Shown here in pieces: positions 7,702 through 18,469 of a stretch of 64,000 nucleotides of DNA (its first letter is position 1; every line of letters begins with the position of its first letter). Source of the DNA: Enterococcus sp. 9E7_DIV0242 (GTDB lineage: Bacteria > Bacillota > Bacilli > Lactobacillales > Enterococcaceae); the NCBI RefSeq assembly GCF_002140975.2, contig NZ_CP147247.1, forward strand, positions 1,116,001 to 1,180,000, given 5' to 3'. The position numbers were made by a program, and so were the translations under genes. The notes beneath the pieces were generated by a model that was not told the origin of the DNA, did no database searches, and saw only the letters and a list, made by a program, of their open reading frames with translations.

Positions 7702-9108
7702 TTATCTTGCCGCTTCCATAGAAACTGTCGAAGTGGTCATTTCTGCTTGCGTTTCTTCCTTTTGCAAAATCCACGTTAAGATGAACGACAGGACCGTCGA
7801 TACAAGCATCATAATGATTCCTGCAGCGATGTTAGCTGTCCCTTTGTCTCCTGAAAACCCTAGTATTGCCATCAAGCTATTTTGTGGAACATATAAAGTC
7901 ACATGCATGATTCCGGCAAAACAACCAGCTACTCCTGCACTGATACAAGCTGCAATCAACGGCTTCTTGAATTTCATTGTTACACCATACAGTGCCGGCT
8001 CTGTAATCCCCATGATGGCAGAGATTCCGGCTGCAGTCGCCACAGTTTTCAGACTCTTATCCTTTGACTTCAAAGCCACAGCTAGGGTCGCTCCCCCTTG
8101 GGCAAGATTCGCGCAAACCTGAGCAACAAGAATCAGTGACTCTGTCCCTGTTGCAGCAAAAGAAGCAACAAAAATCGGCGTCAAGGCATGATGCATCCCT
8201 GTCATAACGATGAATGGCATGGCAGCCGCCAACAAAGCCACCATGATGAAGCCAAGCTGCCCTTGCATCAGCTCGATAAACCAAGCCAGTCCTTTTCCTG
8301 CATAGTTACCCAATGGACCAATGACGATCAATGCCAAAGGTGCCGAAATCAATAGAACAAGCGTTGGGTTCAAAAGAATTTTTAGTGCTTTTGGTGTGAG
8401 CTTGTCTACGCCCTTTTCAATGTATGACATCGCCCATATCGTCAGAAGAGCGGGAATCACCGAAGCGGCGTAGCTGATACCTTGAATTGGCATACCAATA
8501 AAAGAAATTGATTCTCCTGAAGTCACCCACGAAGTAAAGTTCGGGTGTAGAAAAATGCCGACCACAACAACTGCTATAGAAGTATTGACTTTAAACTTAC
8601 GAGAAGCAAAAACGGCCAAGAGAATCGGCATAAAATAAAATGCGCCATCTCCAATAAAATCTAATACGCGATAGGTCGATGATTCGTTTGACAACCAGTG
8701 AAACGTCGTTCCTAGAGAAAGAATAACCTTAATCATTCCGGCTGCGGTCAATGCCGGAATCATCGGTGTCATACAGCCAGTGATTGTATCAACTACTTTA
8801 TCTAAAACAGAGGCGGAGGTCGATGCTGACTTTTCTTGTTCCACTTCCTGATCCCCGTTAACGATCCCCTCTTCAAGAACTGCCTGAAAAACGGTAGCAA
8901 CGTGGCTGCCAATAATGACTTGATATTGGGTCGGTGTTGGATTCACACCAACAACACCCTCAATCGTTTTCAGCTGTTGCTCGTCCACTCGCTGGTCATC
9001 CACCAATGAAAATCTAAGTCTCGTAGCACAGTGAACCACAGAATAAATATTTTCGCTGCCCCCAAGTGCAGCAATGATCGTTCTTGCCAATTCTTTATTT
9101 TTACTCAT
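7702..9108 (-). CDS. Beta-glucoside-type PTS transporter, EIIBC
   Basis: 468 residues. Residues 1-80 are an EIIB domain with the phosphorylated Cys in VVHCATRLRF (about position 27); about 105-450 are a polytopic EIIC of the glucose/beta-glucoside superfamily (ITGCMTPMIPALTAAGM, later GITEPALYGV). There is no EIIA domain at the C-terminus, unlike full-length BglF, so phosphate must come from an EIIA made elsewhere. It imports and phosphorylates a sugar across the membrane. The start has AAAGGAG upstream. It lies 42 bp after the 6-phospho-beta-glucosidase gene and is surely in its operon, which supports an aryl- or alkyl-beta-glucoside or cellobiose-like substrate. Confidence 0.85.
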   Translation of the reverse strand: MSKNKELARTIIAALGGSENIYSVVHCATRLRFSLVDDQRVDEQQLKTIEGVVGVNPTPTQYQVIIGSHVATVFQAVLEEGIVNGDQEVEQEKSASTSASVLDKVVDTITGCMTPMIPALTAAGMIKVILSLGTTFHWLSNESSTYRVLDFIGDGAFYFMPILLAVFASRKFKVNTSIAVVVVGIFLHPNFTSWVTSGESISFIGMPIQGISYAASVIPALLTIWAMSYIEKGVDKLTPKALKILLNPTLVLLISAPLALIVIGPLGNYAGKGLAWFIELMQGQLGFIMVALLAAAMPFIVMTGMHHALTPIFVASFAATGTESLILVAQVCANLAQGGATLAVALKSKDKSLKTVATAAGISAIMGITEPALYGVTMKFKKPLIAACISAGVAGCFAGIMHVTLYVPQNSLMAILGFSGDKGTANIAAGIIMMLVSTVLSFILTWILQKEETQAEMTTSTVSMEAAR

Positions 9109-9150
9109 TTTAAATCGCTCCTTTTGCGAATGTTTGCAGTTGCTTTACTA

Positions 9151-10608
<1,458 letters not shown>

Positions 10609-10652
10609 CTATTTTTTTTATGATATTCTCTTTTCATTTGTTTCGTTCGTCG

Positions 10653-10690
10653 ACGATACAATCATAATAACGGATTATCAACCGTTTTCA
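10653..10690 (-). promoter_or_regulatory. Possible promoter with overlapping cre-like site for the beta-glucosidase operon
   Basis: On the minus strand TTGATA (10676-10681) and TATCGT (10653-10658) are 17 bp apart. The -35 overlaps TGAAAACGGTTGAT (10677-10690), which matches the left and centre of the CcpA cre consensus but not its right end. Confidence 0.35.
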
Positions 10691-10780
10691 TTCCCATAAA
10701 ATTGTCTTATTATTCTCAAATATTGCGCTTTACTCTCATTAGAAAGCACACTTTCTTACATGATTTTTTCACTAAAAAAA

Positions 10781-10812
10781 CTGAACAGCCGGTTTCTCAA
10801 ACGGCTGTTCAG
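10781..10812 (-). terminator. Terminator after the alpha/beta hydrolase gene
   Basis: An 11-bp perfect stem (CTGAACAGCCG with CGGCTGTTCAG, 10-nt loop) is followed on the minus strand by a run of seven T. It lies 7 bp after the hydrolase stop and separates it from the beta-glucosidase operon. Confidence 0.85.
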
Positions 10813-10819
10813 CTTCTTC

Positions 10820-11521
10820 CTAACTATTCATTTCATGATTTAACCAGTTATTTATAAATGCCAACTGTTCCTCCGTATGAAACCAATGCTCCCCTTGTTC
10901 CATCACAGTCAGCTTACAGTGAAATTTCTCGGAAAACTGCTCCACTAACGCACGTTCAGTTAAATCATCCTTATCCCCATACAAGATTGCAGTTGGATTT
11001 GTCCAGTCATCGATTGGCTGCTGCTGCGCGAAGATTAAATATTCCCATGACAATTCCTGTCCAAAATCGGTTTGAATGATTTGCTCCTGTTCCAACCTTT
11101 CTTCTGAAACATTTGACCAACGCATCATATTTTCTATCAACTGCTTCATATCCAAAATTGGAGAAACAAACAGGCTTTGCTCAAGCTTTTTATCCGCAAA
11201 TGCAAGCATGCTAAACCATGCTCCAATACTATTTGCTCTCAAGCTGATTTGATCCCATTGCGCTTGCATATACATCCAAACTTTTTGAAGCTCAGGGACC
11301 ACGATCCATGGAACAAAGCCTCTCTCACTCTTTCTCTGACCATGCTCAGGCAGATCAACGCTTAATACTTGCCATCCCTTAGCTGTTGCTTTTTCTGCCA
11401 ATCGCTCTGCTTCTTCCTTGTACCCATTTTGGCCATGAACGAATAAAAATACTTTACTAGACTTCGCTCCATAAATGATTGCCGGCACCTGATCTATCTC
11501 AACGATTTTCTTTTCCATCAT
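10820..11521 (-). CDS. Alpha/beta hydrolase
   Basis: 233 residues, cytoplasmic, no signal peptide. The fold markers are FLFVHGQNGYKEE (oxyanion loop), VLSVDLPEHGQR, the nucleophile elbow RANSIGAW (Ser inside an A-x-S-x-G variant of G-x-S-x-G), an Asp in ILYGDKDDL, and the catalytic His in GEHWF. It is therefore probably an active serine esterase or related hydrolase; substrate unknown. It has its own terminator and lies between the AraC regulator and the beta-glucosidase operon, so it may serve the same catabolic programme, for example removing an acyl group from a plant glycoside, but that is a guess. Confidence 0.75.
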   Translation of the reverse strand: MMEKKIVEIDQVPAIIYGAKSSKVFLFVHGQNGYKEEAERLAEKATAKGWQVLSVDLPEHGQRKSERGFVPWIVVPELQKVWMYMQAQWDQISLRANSIGAWFSMLAFADKKLEQSLFVSPILDMKQLIENMMRWSNVSEERLEQEQIIQTDFGQELSWEYLIFAQQQPIDDWTNPTAILYGDKDDLTERALVEQFSEKFHCKLTVMEQGEHWFHTEEQLAFINNWLNHEMNS

Positions 11522-11670
11522 CGCTCATTCCATCTCCTTGGTTTTAGTACTACTACTCAAAACAGACCTCTCTGTCTCTCACAAATTAGTAGGATGTACT
11601 GGTTATTACTCACTATTTTTCGCTCTGTTCCTCTCTTCATCGTGCTGTTCCTGTCCTCCGTATACTATTC

Positions 11671-12528
11671 TTATTGAATCCCCATTCTTTTTCGATAATC
11701 TAAAGGAGGCAATGTCATGGAACGCTTAAACAAACGATAGAAGGTTTTATCACTCTCGAAGCCCACCTCTGAAATAATCTCAGAAACATTTTTATCACTA
11801 TTGATTAACAGCCATTTCGCTTTGTCTATACGATAATCATTCAAAAAAGTAATAAACGTTTTTCCTGTATTTTTCTTAAAAAAACGCGTGAAGTAAAAAG
11901 GACTGTAGCCGACCTTGGCCGCAGCATCTTGAAGGGTGATATGCTGTTGATAGTGTCCCTCAACGTAACGAAAAACCATATCCAGCTTTTCAAGAATTTC
12001 ATTATTTTTGATGCCATTGATTTCCTGAATCACTTTATTTTTCCCTTTTGGCAGTTCTCTAATACACAACACTGCCAGTTGAAAAATGGCTGACTTGATC
12101 GCATATTGATACCCCTTTTTCTGCTCTTGATTCTCAAGATAAACCGCTTCTAATATTTTTCGTACCTTCTTTTGATGGGATTCCTGCCATTGTGTGCTTA
12201 AAGGTAAAATGTTCGGGAAGCTATGGGAAATATCTGCCTGCTCCACACTCACTGAGGAAAAAAAGCTGAAATCAAATTGATAAACCAAGCGCTCGCTTCC
12301 CGGAGAAGCCAACACATAATGGATATCACCACTATTAATAAATACGATTCCCCCTTCAGATAGCATGTAGGGTTCATCGTTGATTCCTAATGTGATTGTT
12401 CCTTTCGTCACGTAAATCAGTTCCAGCTCACGATGCCAATGAGGCGTCGTTAAAATATCGCCGTCATTCACCAACACCCGAAATGGAAACTCTTTATCTA
12501 ATTTCGGCATCTCCAAATAAATCGCCAT
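11671..12528 (-). CDS. AraC family transcriptional regulator with cupin sensor domain
   Basis: 285 residues from the ATG at 12528 (GGAGG eight bases upstream); upstream in-frame codons reach 12564. The N-terminal half is a cupin-like ligand domain (PHWHRELELIYVTKG), and the last 100 residues hold two helix-turn-helix motifs typical of AraC/XylS (LQDAAAKVGYSPFYFTRFFK and ISEVGFESDKTFYRLFK). Proteins like this activate sugar-use genes when their ligand binds. The nearest candidate targets are the hydrolase and the beta-glucoside operon just downstream on the same strand. About 150 bp separate its stop from the hydrolase start. Confidence 0.85.
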   Translation of the reverse strand: MAIYLEMPKLDKEFPFRVLVNDGDILTTPHWHRELELIYVTKGTITLGINDEPYMLSEGGIVFINSGDIHYVLASPGSERLVYQFDFSFFSSVSVEQADISHSFPNILPLSTQWQESHQKKVRKILEAVYLENQEQKKGYQYAIKSAIFQLAVLCIRELPKGKNKVIQEINGIKNNEILEKLDMVFRYVEGHYQQHITLQDAAAKVGYSPFYFTRFFKKNTGKTFITFLNDYRIDKAKWLLINSDKNVSEIISEVGFESDKTFYRLFKRSMTLPPLDYRKRMGIQ

Positions 12529-12749
12529 TATTCTAGCCTCCAATCGTACTAACCCACTTCTCACTCGATTATTTTAATCTACAGTGCTTTTCCTATATAT
12601 TCTTCGAAATGTAGCAGATTGTCAAATCGATTGTTATTTGTAAATCAAAAAGCACCGCCAAATAGTTCTCTGAAATATTCCAATTGAGATTGTTCGTTTC
12701 CTCCTCCTTTGATACAATCAAAGCAAATAAGAAATGAACGGTTGGGAAG

Positions 12750-13350
12750 GTGAAGATTATAGTCGACGAGCTGAAAGAACTATTTCGAGAAAAGCATCAT
12801 ACTTATAAACAAAAATACAATCTTCGTTTAGAGCTAACAAAAGATTTTAGTCGTGGCGCGATTCGTGCAATCAATGACATTTATTGGCTGCCAAAAGCGA
12901 TTGTGGAAGACATTTTTTTGAAGAAGATACTCTGACAATAGGAGTCATAATACCTGAATATGGAAAAGTAACTCGTTTTCAAAAATTTTTAAAGAGAAAT
13001 AAAATCCGACATATCGACTATTTTATTACCGATGCCTTCAACGACTATTATGAAGGGACGACCGGCATTTTGCTGCTGACCATCGAGCGCAAGGATCTTT
13101 ATCTGAATAAATTGATCACCGCCTGTCTTTACTCCGATTTTTACGGGGTAAATCCGTTGGTCCCTCGAATCAGTGAACGTATTTTTATCTATAATCCAAC
13201 AAAAAAATATTATTTCACCTCTACGATGATCGTGGTTGTGACATTTGGTCCCCTGACAAAGAAACAGCAGCATTCTATTATCAGAACTATCAGAAGCATA
13301 TCTTAGCGTATGACAGAGAAGAAATCGCTAGCTGGTTCACTGAAGAATAG
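12750..13350 (+). pseudogene. DUF3885 protein gene, interrupted by two homopolymer frameshifts
   Basis: Three consecutive frames encode parts of one DUF3885-like protein. The first (from a GTG at 12750) reads NLRLELTKDFSRGAIRAI and stops near 12935. The second, entered at the seven-T run near 12913-12919, reads EEDTLTIGVIIPEYG to ISERIFIYNPTKK. The third, entered at the seven-A run 13201-13207, reads KKILFHLYDDRGCDIWSP, the hallmark C-terminus of the family, and stops at TAG 13348-13350. One extra base in each run would restore the full frame. So this is either a decayed gene, a slippage-controlled gene, or two sequencing errors. The start codon is uncertain. Function of DUF3885 is unknown. 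Confidence 0.75.
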
Positions 13351-13368
13351 ATATTTTCTATCTAAAAA

Positions 13369-13402
13369 GACCTGATTGCTGCTTTTTTGCAGCGATCAGG
13401 TC
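13369..13402. terminator. Bidirectional terminator between the DUF3885 gene and ribF
   Basis: A 14-bp perfect stem (13369-13382 with 13389-13402) with a T6 loop, an A-run before and a T-run after, so it can end both the rightward DUF3885 transcript and the leftward truB-ribF transcript. Confidence 0.85.
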
Positions 13403-13464
13403 CATTTTTTATAGTAAACAATCTGTTATTCCTATCTTGAAAAGTGGGCTACTCCGCAAAAAAT

Positions 13465-14415
13465 CTATTCAGAGTGTCCCTCAAAATAAGTTGCCGTATC
13501 CACCTCATCCTGTTTCAGTTGCTCAATCAGCTTCGCAGCGCCTTCAAATTTCACCTGATCTCGAAGATAGTGATTCCAACGAACAATCGTCTGTTCCCCA
13601 TAAATATCTCTCTTGAAATCAAGAATATAAACCTCGACCGTCAACTCACGGCCTTCACCGAAGGTATCGTTATGTCCAATCGAGCCCATGCCGATATACC
13701 ACTTTTCACCAATTTTGATTTGAACAGCATAAACACCGATCCTTGGTAAACGAACGGTACTTTTCACTCGGATATTGGCTGTTGGGAAACCAAGCTCACG
13801 CCCCCGTGCATCGCCATGAACCACGGTACCCTCTGTTTCATAGACATAGCCAAGAAGCTCCGTCACTTCTTCCATATTTCCGCTATCCATCATTTCACGA
13901 ATTCTCGTGGAGCTGATTTTTTCTCCATCCATTTCTTCTTTTTGAACAGTCACGATTTCAAATCTGCTCTGTGCATATTCCGGAAAATGGGCCACATCAG
14001 CAATATCTTTGGGTCCATACGTATAGTCAAATCCTGAAACTGCTACTTTTCCGTGCAAAGCAACAATATATTGATCGACGAAATCCTGTGGTGGAAGCTT
14101 CGCAAAATCAGAAGTAAAATCAATAATATAGAGAATATCAACACCCAGATCTGCCATATGTTCTTCTTTTTGCTTCAGACTAGTTAAATATTTCATCGCA
14201 TGCGGTTCGATTTTCTGAAAAACAATGGATGGATGATGATTGAACGTCATTACTGCCAGCTTTAATCCCTTTTCCTTTGCAAGCTTTTTCCCTGTTTCAA
14301 TTACTTTTTTATGGCCTTGATGAACCCCATCAAAAAAACCTAAAACCATTACTACATCATCCGCTGGTATTTGTGCTGGATCATAGGGATGACGAATGGA
14401 AATAATTTTCATCAT
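13465..14415 (-). CDS. ribF: Bifunctional riboflavin kinase / FAD synthetase
   Basis: 316 residues, the usual length. The N-terminal nucleotidyltransferase domain (about 1-170) has GFFDGVHQGHKKVI and the DYTYGP loop; the C-terminal riboflavin kinase domain (about 185-305) has GRELGFPTANI and GVYAVQIKIG. The enzyme phosphorylates riboflavin to FMN and adenylates FMN to FAD in the cytoplasm. It follows truB by 16 bp on the same strand, the common truB-ribF arrangement in Bacillota. Its FMN and FAD products serve several flavoproteins encoded in this window (RnfC/RnfD, TrxB, Lpd). Confidence 0.95.
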   Translation of the reverse strand: MMKIISIRHPYDPAQIPADDVVMVLGFFDGVHQGHKKVIETGKKLAKEKGLKLAVMTFNHHPSIVFQKIEPHAMKYLTSLKQKEEHMADLGVDILYIIDFTSDFAKLPPQDFVDQYIVALHGKVAVSGFDYTYGPKDIADVAHFPEYAQSRFEIVTVQKEEMDGEKISSTRIREMMDSGNMEEVTELLGYVYETEGTVVHGDARGRELGFPTANIRVKSTVRLPRIGVYAVQIKIGEKWYIGMGSIGHNDTFGEGRELTVEVYILDFKRDIYGEQTIVRWNHYLRDQVKFEGAAKLIEQLKQDEVDTATYFEGHSE

Positions 14416-14431
14416 GCAAAACTTCTTTCTA

Positions 14432-15352
14432 TTAGTTATTTCTAAGTACTTTACTTGGTTTCAACACTCCTGATTTTTCCGGATGCTGCTGATAGAGACT
14501 GACAACCAATCCCTGATAATATAATGCAATCAAACTTTCTAACGGTTCAGACAAGCCCAATTCTTTTTGTGACAGAAAAACACCATTTTTAACCCGGCTG
14601 TACTGCTCATCAGTCAAATCAAACTTAGGAAAACCTGACACCGCAACTTCGATTGGCAATAAGACATCTTTGATCGCTTCTTGTTCCATCTTTTCTGCAA
14701 CCTCAGCCAAGGTCACACACTGCTCCTTATTTAGACCGCCGCTGCCTGTTCGAACCAACTCAGACATGTGGGCAGGTACACCCAATACCTTTCCGGTATC
14801 AACAGATAACGTACGGACATAGGTTCCTTTGCCGCAGACGACCTTGAAGCTCCAGCTTTGCGTTCCTTGCTCCATATCAAAAACAGGCTGACTGGTTCGC
14901 TCAAACGAGTAGATCATCGCCGTTCTTTGTGGTCGTTCAACTTCTTCACCATTTCTGGCATATTCATAAAGTCGCTTTCCATTGACCTTAACAGCCGAGA
15001 ACATTGGTGGAACCTGAGTAATTTCCCCCGTCATCTGTGCCATCGCCTGATCGATTTCTTCTAAAGAAAACGGCTGGCTCAGCTTTTCTTGTTCAACGAT
15101 TTCGCCGCTAACATCTTCAGTAGTCGTCGAAAAACCTAAAGTTATTTCGCCTTCATAGGTTTTCCCTGAATCTACCATATACTCAATTACTTTCGTTCCT
15201 TTGCCAATGCAAATCGGCAGCACACCGGAAACATCTGGGTCTAAGGTGCCCCCATGACCAATTTTTTTTGTATGTAATATTTTACGTAATTTAAAGACAC
15301 AGTCGTGACTGGTCATTCCTTTTTCTTTCCATAAAGGCAGGATTCCGTCCAT
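14432..15352 (-). CDS. truB: tRNA pseudouridine(55) synthase
   Basis: 306 residues. The N-terminal KEKGMTSHDCV and the catalytic segment GHGGTLDPDVSGVLPI, with the active-site Asp, are diagnostic; the later RTGSGGLN and C-terminal PUA-like part are also present. It makes pseudouridine 55 in the T-loop of tRNAs. The start ATG has GGAGG upstream, and an extended -10 promoter lies about 30 bp before it. It is the first gene of the truB-ribF operon. Confidence 0.95.
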   Translation of the reverse strand: MDGILPLWKEKGMTSHDCVFKLRKILHTKKIGHGGTLDPDVSGVLPICIGKGTKVIEYMVDSGKTYEGEITLGFSTTTEDVSGEIVEQEKLSQPFSLEEIDQAMAQMTGEITQVPPMFSAVKVNGKRLYEYARNGEEVERPQRTAMIYSFERTSQPVFDMEQGTQSWSFKVVCGKGTYVRTLSVDTGKVLGVPAHMSELVRTGSGGLNKEQCVTLAEVAEKMEQEAIKDVLLPIEVAVSGFPKFDLTDEQYSRVKNGVFLSQKELGLSEPLESLIALYYQGLVVSLYQQHPEKSGVLKPSKVLRNN

Positions 15353-15384
15353 CTCTTTTCCTCCATTTTCATACTAACTTGGTT

Positions 15385-15393
15385 ATTATAGCA
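15385..15393 (-). promoter_or_regulatory. Extended -10 promoter for truB-ribF
   Basis: TGCTATAAT on the minus strand; the -35 region is weak, as often seen with extended -10 promoters. It lies about 30 bp before the truB start. Confidence 0.6.
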
Positions 15394-15506
15394 CAGAACC
15401 CGAAGAGAAACATTCTGGAAAATCACTCAGATTCTTTGGAGCCCGTCAAAAAAAGCCAACTATTTTCTTAACAATTTTAGCAGATAGATTCTCTAAATCA
15501 GAAAAA

Positions 15507-15541
15507 GTCTGGGACATCTGCCAATTGACAATATCCCAGAC
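15507..15541 (-). terminator. Terminator after the cshB-like gene
   Basis: GTCTGGGA (15507-15514) pairs with TCCCAGAC (15534-15541) around a 19-nt loop; on the minus strand it is followed by TTTTTC. It lies about 50 bp after the helicase stop. Confidence 0.7.
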
Positions 15542-15590
15542 CTACACAGATGGTTCATCAGGTCATAGCCCCAATGCAATCCTCCAAGTT

Positions 15591-16940
15591 CTATTGATTC
15601 GAGTTTTTCTTCGATTTTCTTGCAGTACGCGTTTGCTGTCTACGTTCTACTTTACGCTTCTGCTTGTTGTTGTCCGCAATCGCCCAGTTGATCTTTTTCT
15701 TGTATCCCGGTTTGATTTTCTTCTTTTTCTTCTTCATCAAACCAATCAATGTCGGATCAAGCTCATCCTTCGATTTCGTCCGCTTTGTTCGACGGTTACG
15801 ATCATAGGTTTCTACGATCTCTCCATCTTTGATTTCCTTCGGATAGAACTTAACACCCAACTGCTCGATTTGAGAAATCATCAAATCATCTGCGGGATCA
15901 TAAAGTGTGATTGCTGTTCCATCCAAGCCATTTCTTCCAGTTCGACCGACACGATGAATGAAGAAATCCAGTTCAGCAGGAATTTCCGCATTGATGACAT
16001 GAGACACACCTTCAATATCGATTCCTCGTGCAGCTAAATCTGTCGCAACAACATATTGATACTCCAAATTCTGCACCTGACGCATCACTCGTTTACGTTC
16101 TCTTGGTGTGATATCTCCATGAATCTTTGCAACTTTCAAGCCTTGCTTCTTCAGATATTCTGTAATTTCATCTACTCGTTGTTTTGTATTCGCAAAAACA
16201 ATAGCCAAATAGGGATGACCAATTGTCAACAGCTGATAAATCAGACGATTTTTATCTTTTCCTTTTGTTGAAATCAACCAATTACCAATCGATTCAGAAA
16301 TGATTGTCTTTGGCTTGATATGCTCGACGACTGGATTCTCCATATATTTCTTAAGAAACGGTTTTAGTTTCTCAGGAATAGTTGCGGAAAATACCAACAT
16401 TTGCAGATGTGCAGGCAATCGCCCGGCAATCTGATCCACTTCCTCCAAGAAGCCCATATCCAACGTCATATCTGCTTCATCGACAACAAAAAAAGCTGCT
16501 GTATGAACCTTTAGCGCCTGTTCATTAATCAAATCCAAAATACGTCCCGGTGTTCCTATTACTACGTGGGGCTGCTGTTTTTCAAGCTTGCCGATCTGAC
16601 GTTTCTTATCTGTTCCACCAACAAAGTTCGATACCCGTATTTCAGGCTGACTGAACTGTGCAATTTGACTGGCTTCTCGATAAATCTGATCTGCCAACTC
16701 CCTACTTGGTGCCGTAATGACCAAACTGACTTCATCTACTGTTGGGTCGATTTTATCCATCAATGGCAATAAAAAGGTATGTGTCTTTCCACTACCAGTC
16801 TGTGACTGACCAATCACGCTTTTTCCCTTTTTAATTACGGGAATCAACTTTTCCTGCACCTCTGTTGGCGTTTTAAATCCTTTATCTTCGATCGCCTTCA
16901 TAATAAAAGGCTGAAATTGAAACTGTTCAAACGAACTCAT
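15591..16940 (-). CDS. cshB: DEAD-box RNA helicase, CshB-like
   Basis: 449 residues from the ATG at 16940 (GAGGTGGG upstream); earlier in-frame codons are ignored. All core motifs are visible: Q-motif region FKTPTEVQ, Walker A SQTGSGKT, the DEAD box as VDEADM, SAT, ATDLAARGID and HRVGRTGR. The tail is very basic (a Lys run, then KPGYKKKI) and helps bind RNA. CshB-type helicases unwind structured RNA for ribosome assembly or mRNA turnover, often in the cold. The length and KPGYKKKI tail favour CshB over CshA, which has a different C-terminus. It has its own promoter and terminator. Confidence 0.85.
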   Translation of the reverse strand: MSSFEQFQFQPFIMKAIEDKGFKTPTEVQEKLIPVIKKGKSVIGQSQTGSGKTHTFLLPLMDKIDPTVDEVSLVITAPSRELADQIYREASQIAQFSQPEIRVSNFVGGTDKKRQIGKLEKQQPHVVIGTPGRILDLINEQALKVHTAAFFVVDEADMTLDMGFLEEVDQIAGRLPAHLQMLVFSATIPEKLKPFLKKYMENPVVEHIKPKTIISESIGNWLISTKGKDKNRLIYQLLTIGHPYLAIVFANTKQRVDEITEYLKKQGLKVAKIHGDITPRERKRVMRQVQNLEYQYVVATDLAARGIDIEGVSHVINAEIPAELDFFIHRVGRTGRNGLDGTAITLYDPADDLMISQIEQLGVKFYPKEIKDGEIVETYDRNRRTKRTKSKDELDPTLIGLMKKKKKKIKPGYKKKINWAIADNNKQKRKVERRQQTRTARKSKKNSNQ

Positions 16941-16980
16941 TTGCCCACCTCTTTTCTCTCTTGTATATAAGTCCTCAAGC

Positions 16981-16989
16981 ATTATAACA
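16981..16989 (-). promoter_or_regulatory. Extended -10 promoter for the helicase gene
   Basis: TGTTATAAT on the minus strand, about 40 bp upstream of the ATG at 16940. It lies immediately downstream of the end of the VanZ-RDD gene. Confidence 0.55.
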
Positions 16990-17001
16990 TAAAATAGCGT
17001 C

Positions 17002-18189
17002 TTACTCCTCGCTTTTTTCAAACTTTTCCTTTACTTCAATTGTACTGACTGTATAGGTATGACTTGCTTTTTCGTAAAACAATCTCCTCCTCTTACGTAA
17101 GACTGAATAGCCAATATTGATTACAAACAATGTATTTAGGAGGAAACAGAAAATCGTCAAAATCAAACTGACAATTTGCAGCCAGCGGTTAGTTGAGTTC
17201 AGCCAGTTCGCTGCGTAGGCTAAAAAAGCAGAGGTAAGACCGAAAATATAATAGAAATAGCCATATCGTAAAAACAACGCTCGAAACCGAAGCTTCGATT
17301 GCCCTTCTTCTACAACTCTGATTCGAACAAATTTTTTCCCTAGAGTCTGTCCATTTGTCCAAGTAGGAATCACCATAAAAACGAAGAAAACAGTTAAAAA
17401 GAAAAACCACCTACTATCAAAAACGTGCGATTGATCATCCCATGCCCGAAATTGCGGAACAAAGCGAAGCGGAATCTCAATCATGAATGTTACCAACCAA
17501 ATCATTATCCAGTCGATCATAAAAGCCGTAAAACGACGAAAAATCGTAACATCCTGCCCTTTTCTATACGCTGCCTCATCAATATCGGTCCTGGTAGGTA
17601 GTAGAAAGGTAAGAACTGGCGTAACCGCATAACCGATCATCGCTCCCAGTGTATTATTGATTAAATCATTCACATCTGCTAGTCGATAAGGTCGAGGATA
17701 AATGAAGTACAATCCGCTAAGCTGTGTCAGCTCAAAAAAGAGCGATAATAGAAATCCGGATAAAACAACTTTCTTGAATGATAACTTGAAATAATACCTC
17801 AGATAAATACCAAATGGCACCAATAACAATATATTGAACAGAGGTTCTAAAACCACTCCTTGCTTAAGTGCAGGTATATACGTACTCGAATCTCCTAAAA
17901 CAAGTGTCGTGTCCTTCAGAAAACGAACCACCGTATAAAAAGGACGCAGTTCTATAATTTGACTCGTATAATTGGCTACGTCTGCACGAGGCGGCAACGG
18001 TAAAATAATCAGAAAATAGGCACATAGTAAATAGAACACAAAGGAATACAGAATAATGGCTCTACGAAACAAAAATGTCCCATATTTTCGGTAATCGTAA
18101 AGAATAAAAATAAATGAAATGGCAAACGCTAAAAATGGAAAAACAATAATTGCTGTTCTGATTGGTCCTTCATATGCGCTCATGCTCAC
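17002..18189 (-). CDS. VanZ-RDD fusion membrane protein
   Basis: 395 residues with about eight or nine membrane helices. Residues 1-195 match the VanZ family (LPLPPRADVANY, then LNNTLGAMIGYAV), whose founder gives low-level teicoplanin resistance; about 205-375 are an RDD domain (TIFRRFTAFMIDWIMIW, DQSHVFDSRWFFF, GQTLGKKFVRIRVV). Proteins with this pairing are common in Lactobacillales but their role is not settled. The start lies about 220 bp from the divergent small membrane protein gene. No glycopeptide-resistance genes are nearby, so I would not infer resistance. Confidence 0.85.
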   Translation of the reverse strand: MSMSAYEGPIRTAIIVFPFLAFAISFIFILYDYRKYGTFLFRRAIILYSFVFYLLCAYFLIILPLPPRADVANYTSQIIELRPFYTVVRFLKDTTLVLGDSSTYIPALKQGVVLEPLFNILLLVPFGIYLRYYFKLSFKKVVLSGFLLSLFFELTQLSGLYFIYPRPYRLADVNDLINNTLGAMIGYAVTPVLTFLLPTRTDIDEAAYRKGQDVTIFRRFTAFMIDWIMIWLVTFMIEIPLRFVPQFRAWDDQSHVFDSRWFFFLTVFFVFMVIPTWTNGQTLGKKFVRIRVVEEGQSKLRFRALFLRYGYFYYIFGLTSAFLAYAANWLNSTNRWLQIVSLILTIFCFLLNTLFVINIGYSVLRKRRRLFYEKASHTYTVSTIEVKEKFEKSEE

Positions 18190-18372
18190 CCTCCGTTTCT
18201 AATAAAATAAAACCAGCAAAATCAATGACCCTAAAGCTATCTAACTAAGAGAATCAGCTGCTCTTCAGAAATCTTTCTCTTTGTCAGCTTTTTCATCGCC
18301 AACTCCTCTCCTCAGTCTAGTAGAAAAACTGAAATTTGTCATTTCAAGTGATCAACAAATAGAAAGTAATTT

Positions 18373-18401
18373 TTGAAAAATAGACCATTTACAGGTATGA
18401 T
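18373..18401 (+). promoter_or_regulatory. Promoter for the small membrane protein gene
   Basis: TTGAAA (18373-18378), a 17-bp spacer and TATGAT (18396-18401), about 70 bp before the ATG at 18470. Confidence 0.55.
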
Positions 18402-18469
18402 AAAGGAGTAGTTATTTTTTGAAGAACTGCCCTGTCTATACGCTATCTTCTATGCAAGGAGGGAAAAAC

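Noticed and set aside
17002..18189. Glycopeptide resistance determinant
   Set aside because: The VanZ domain is common in chromosomal proteins; no vanHAX or regulator genes are nearby.
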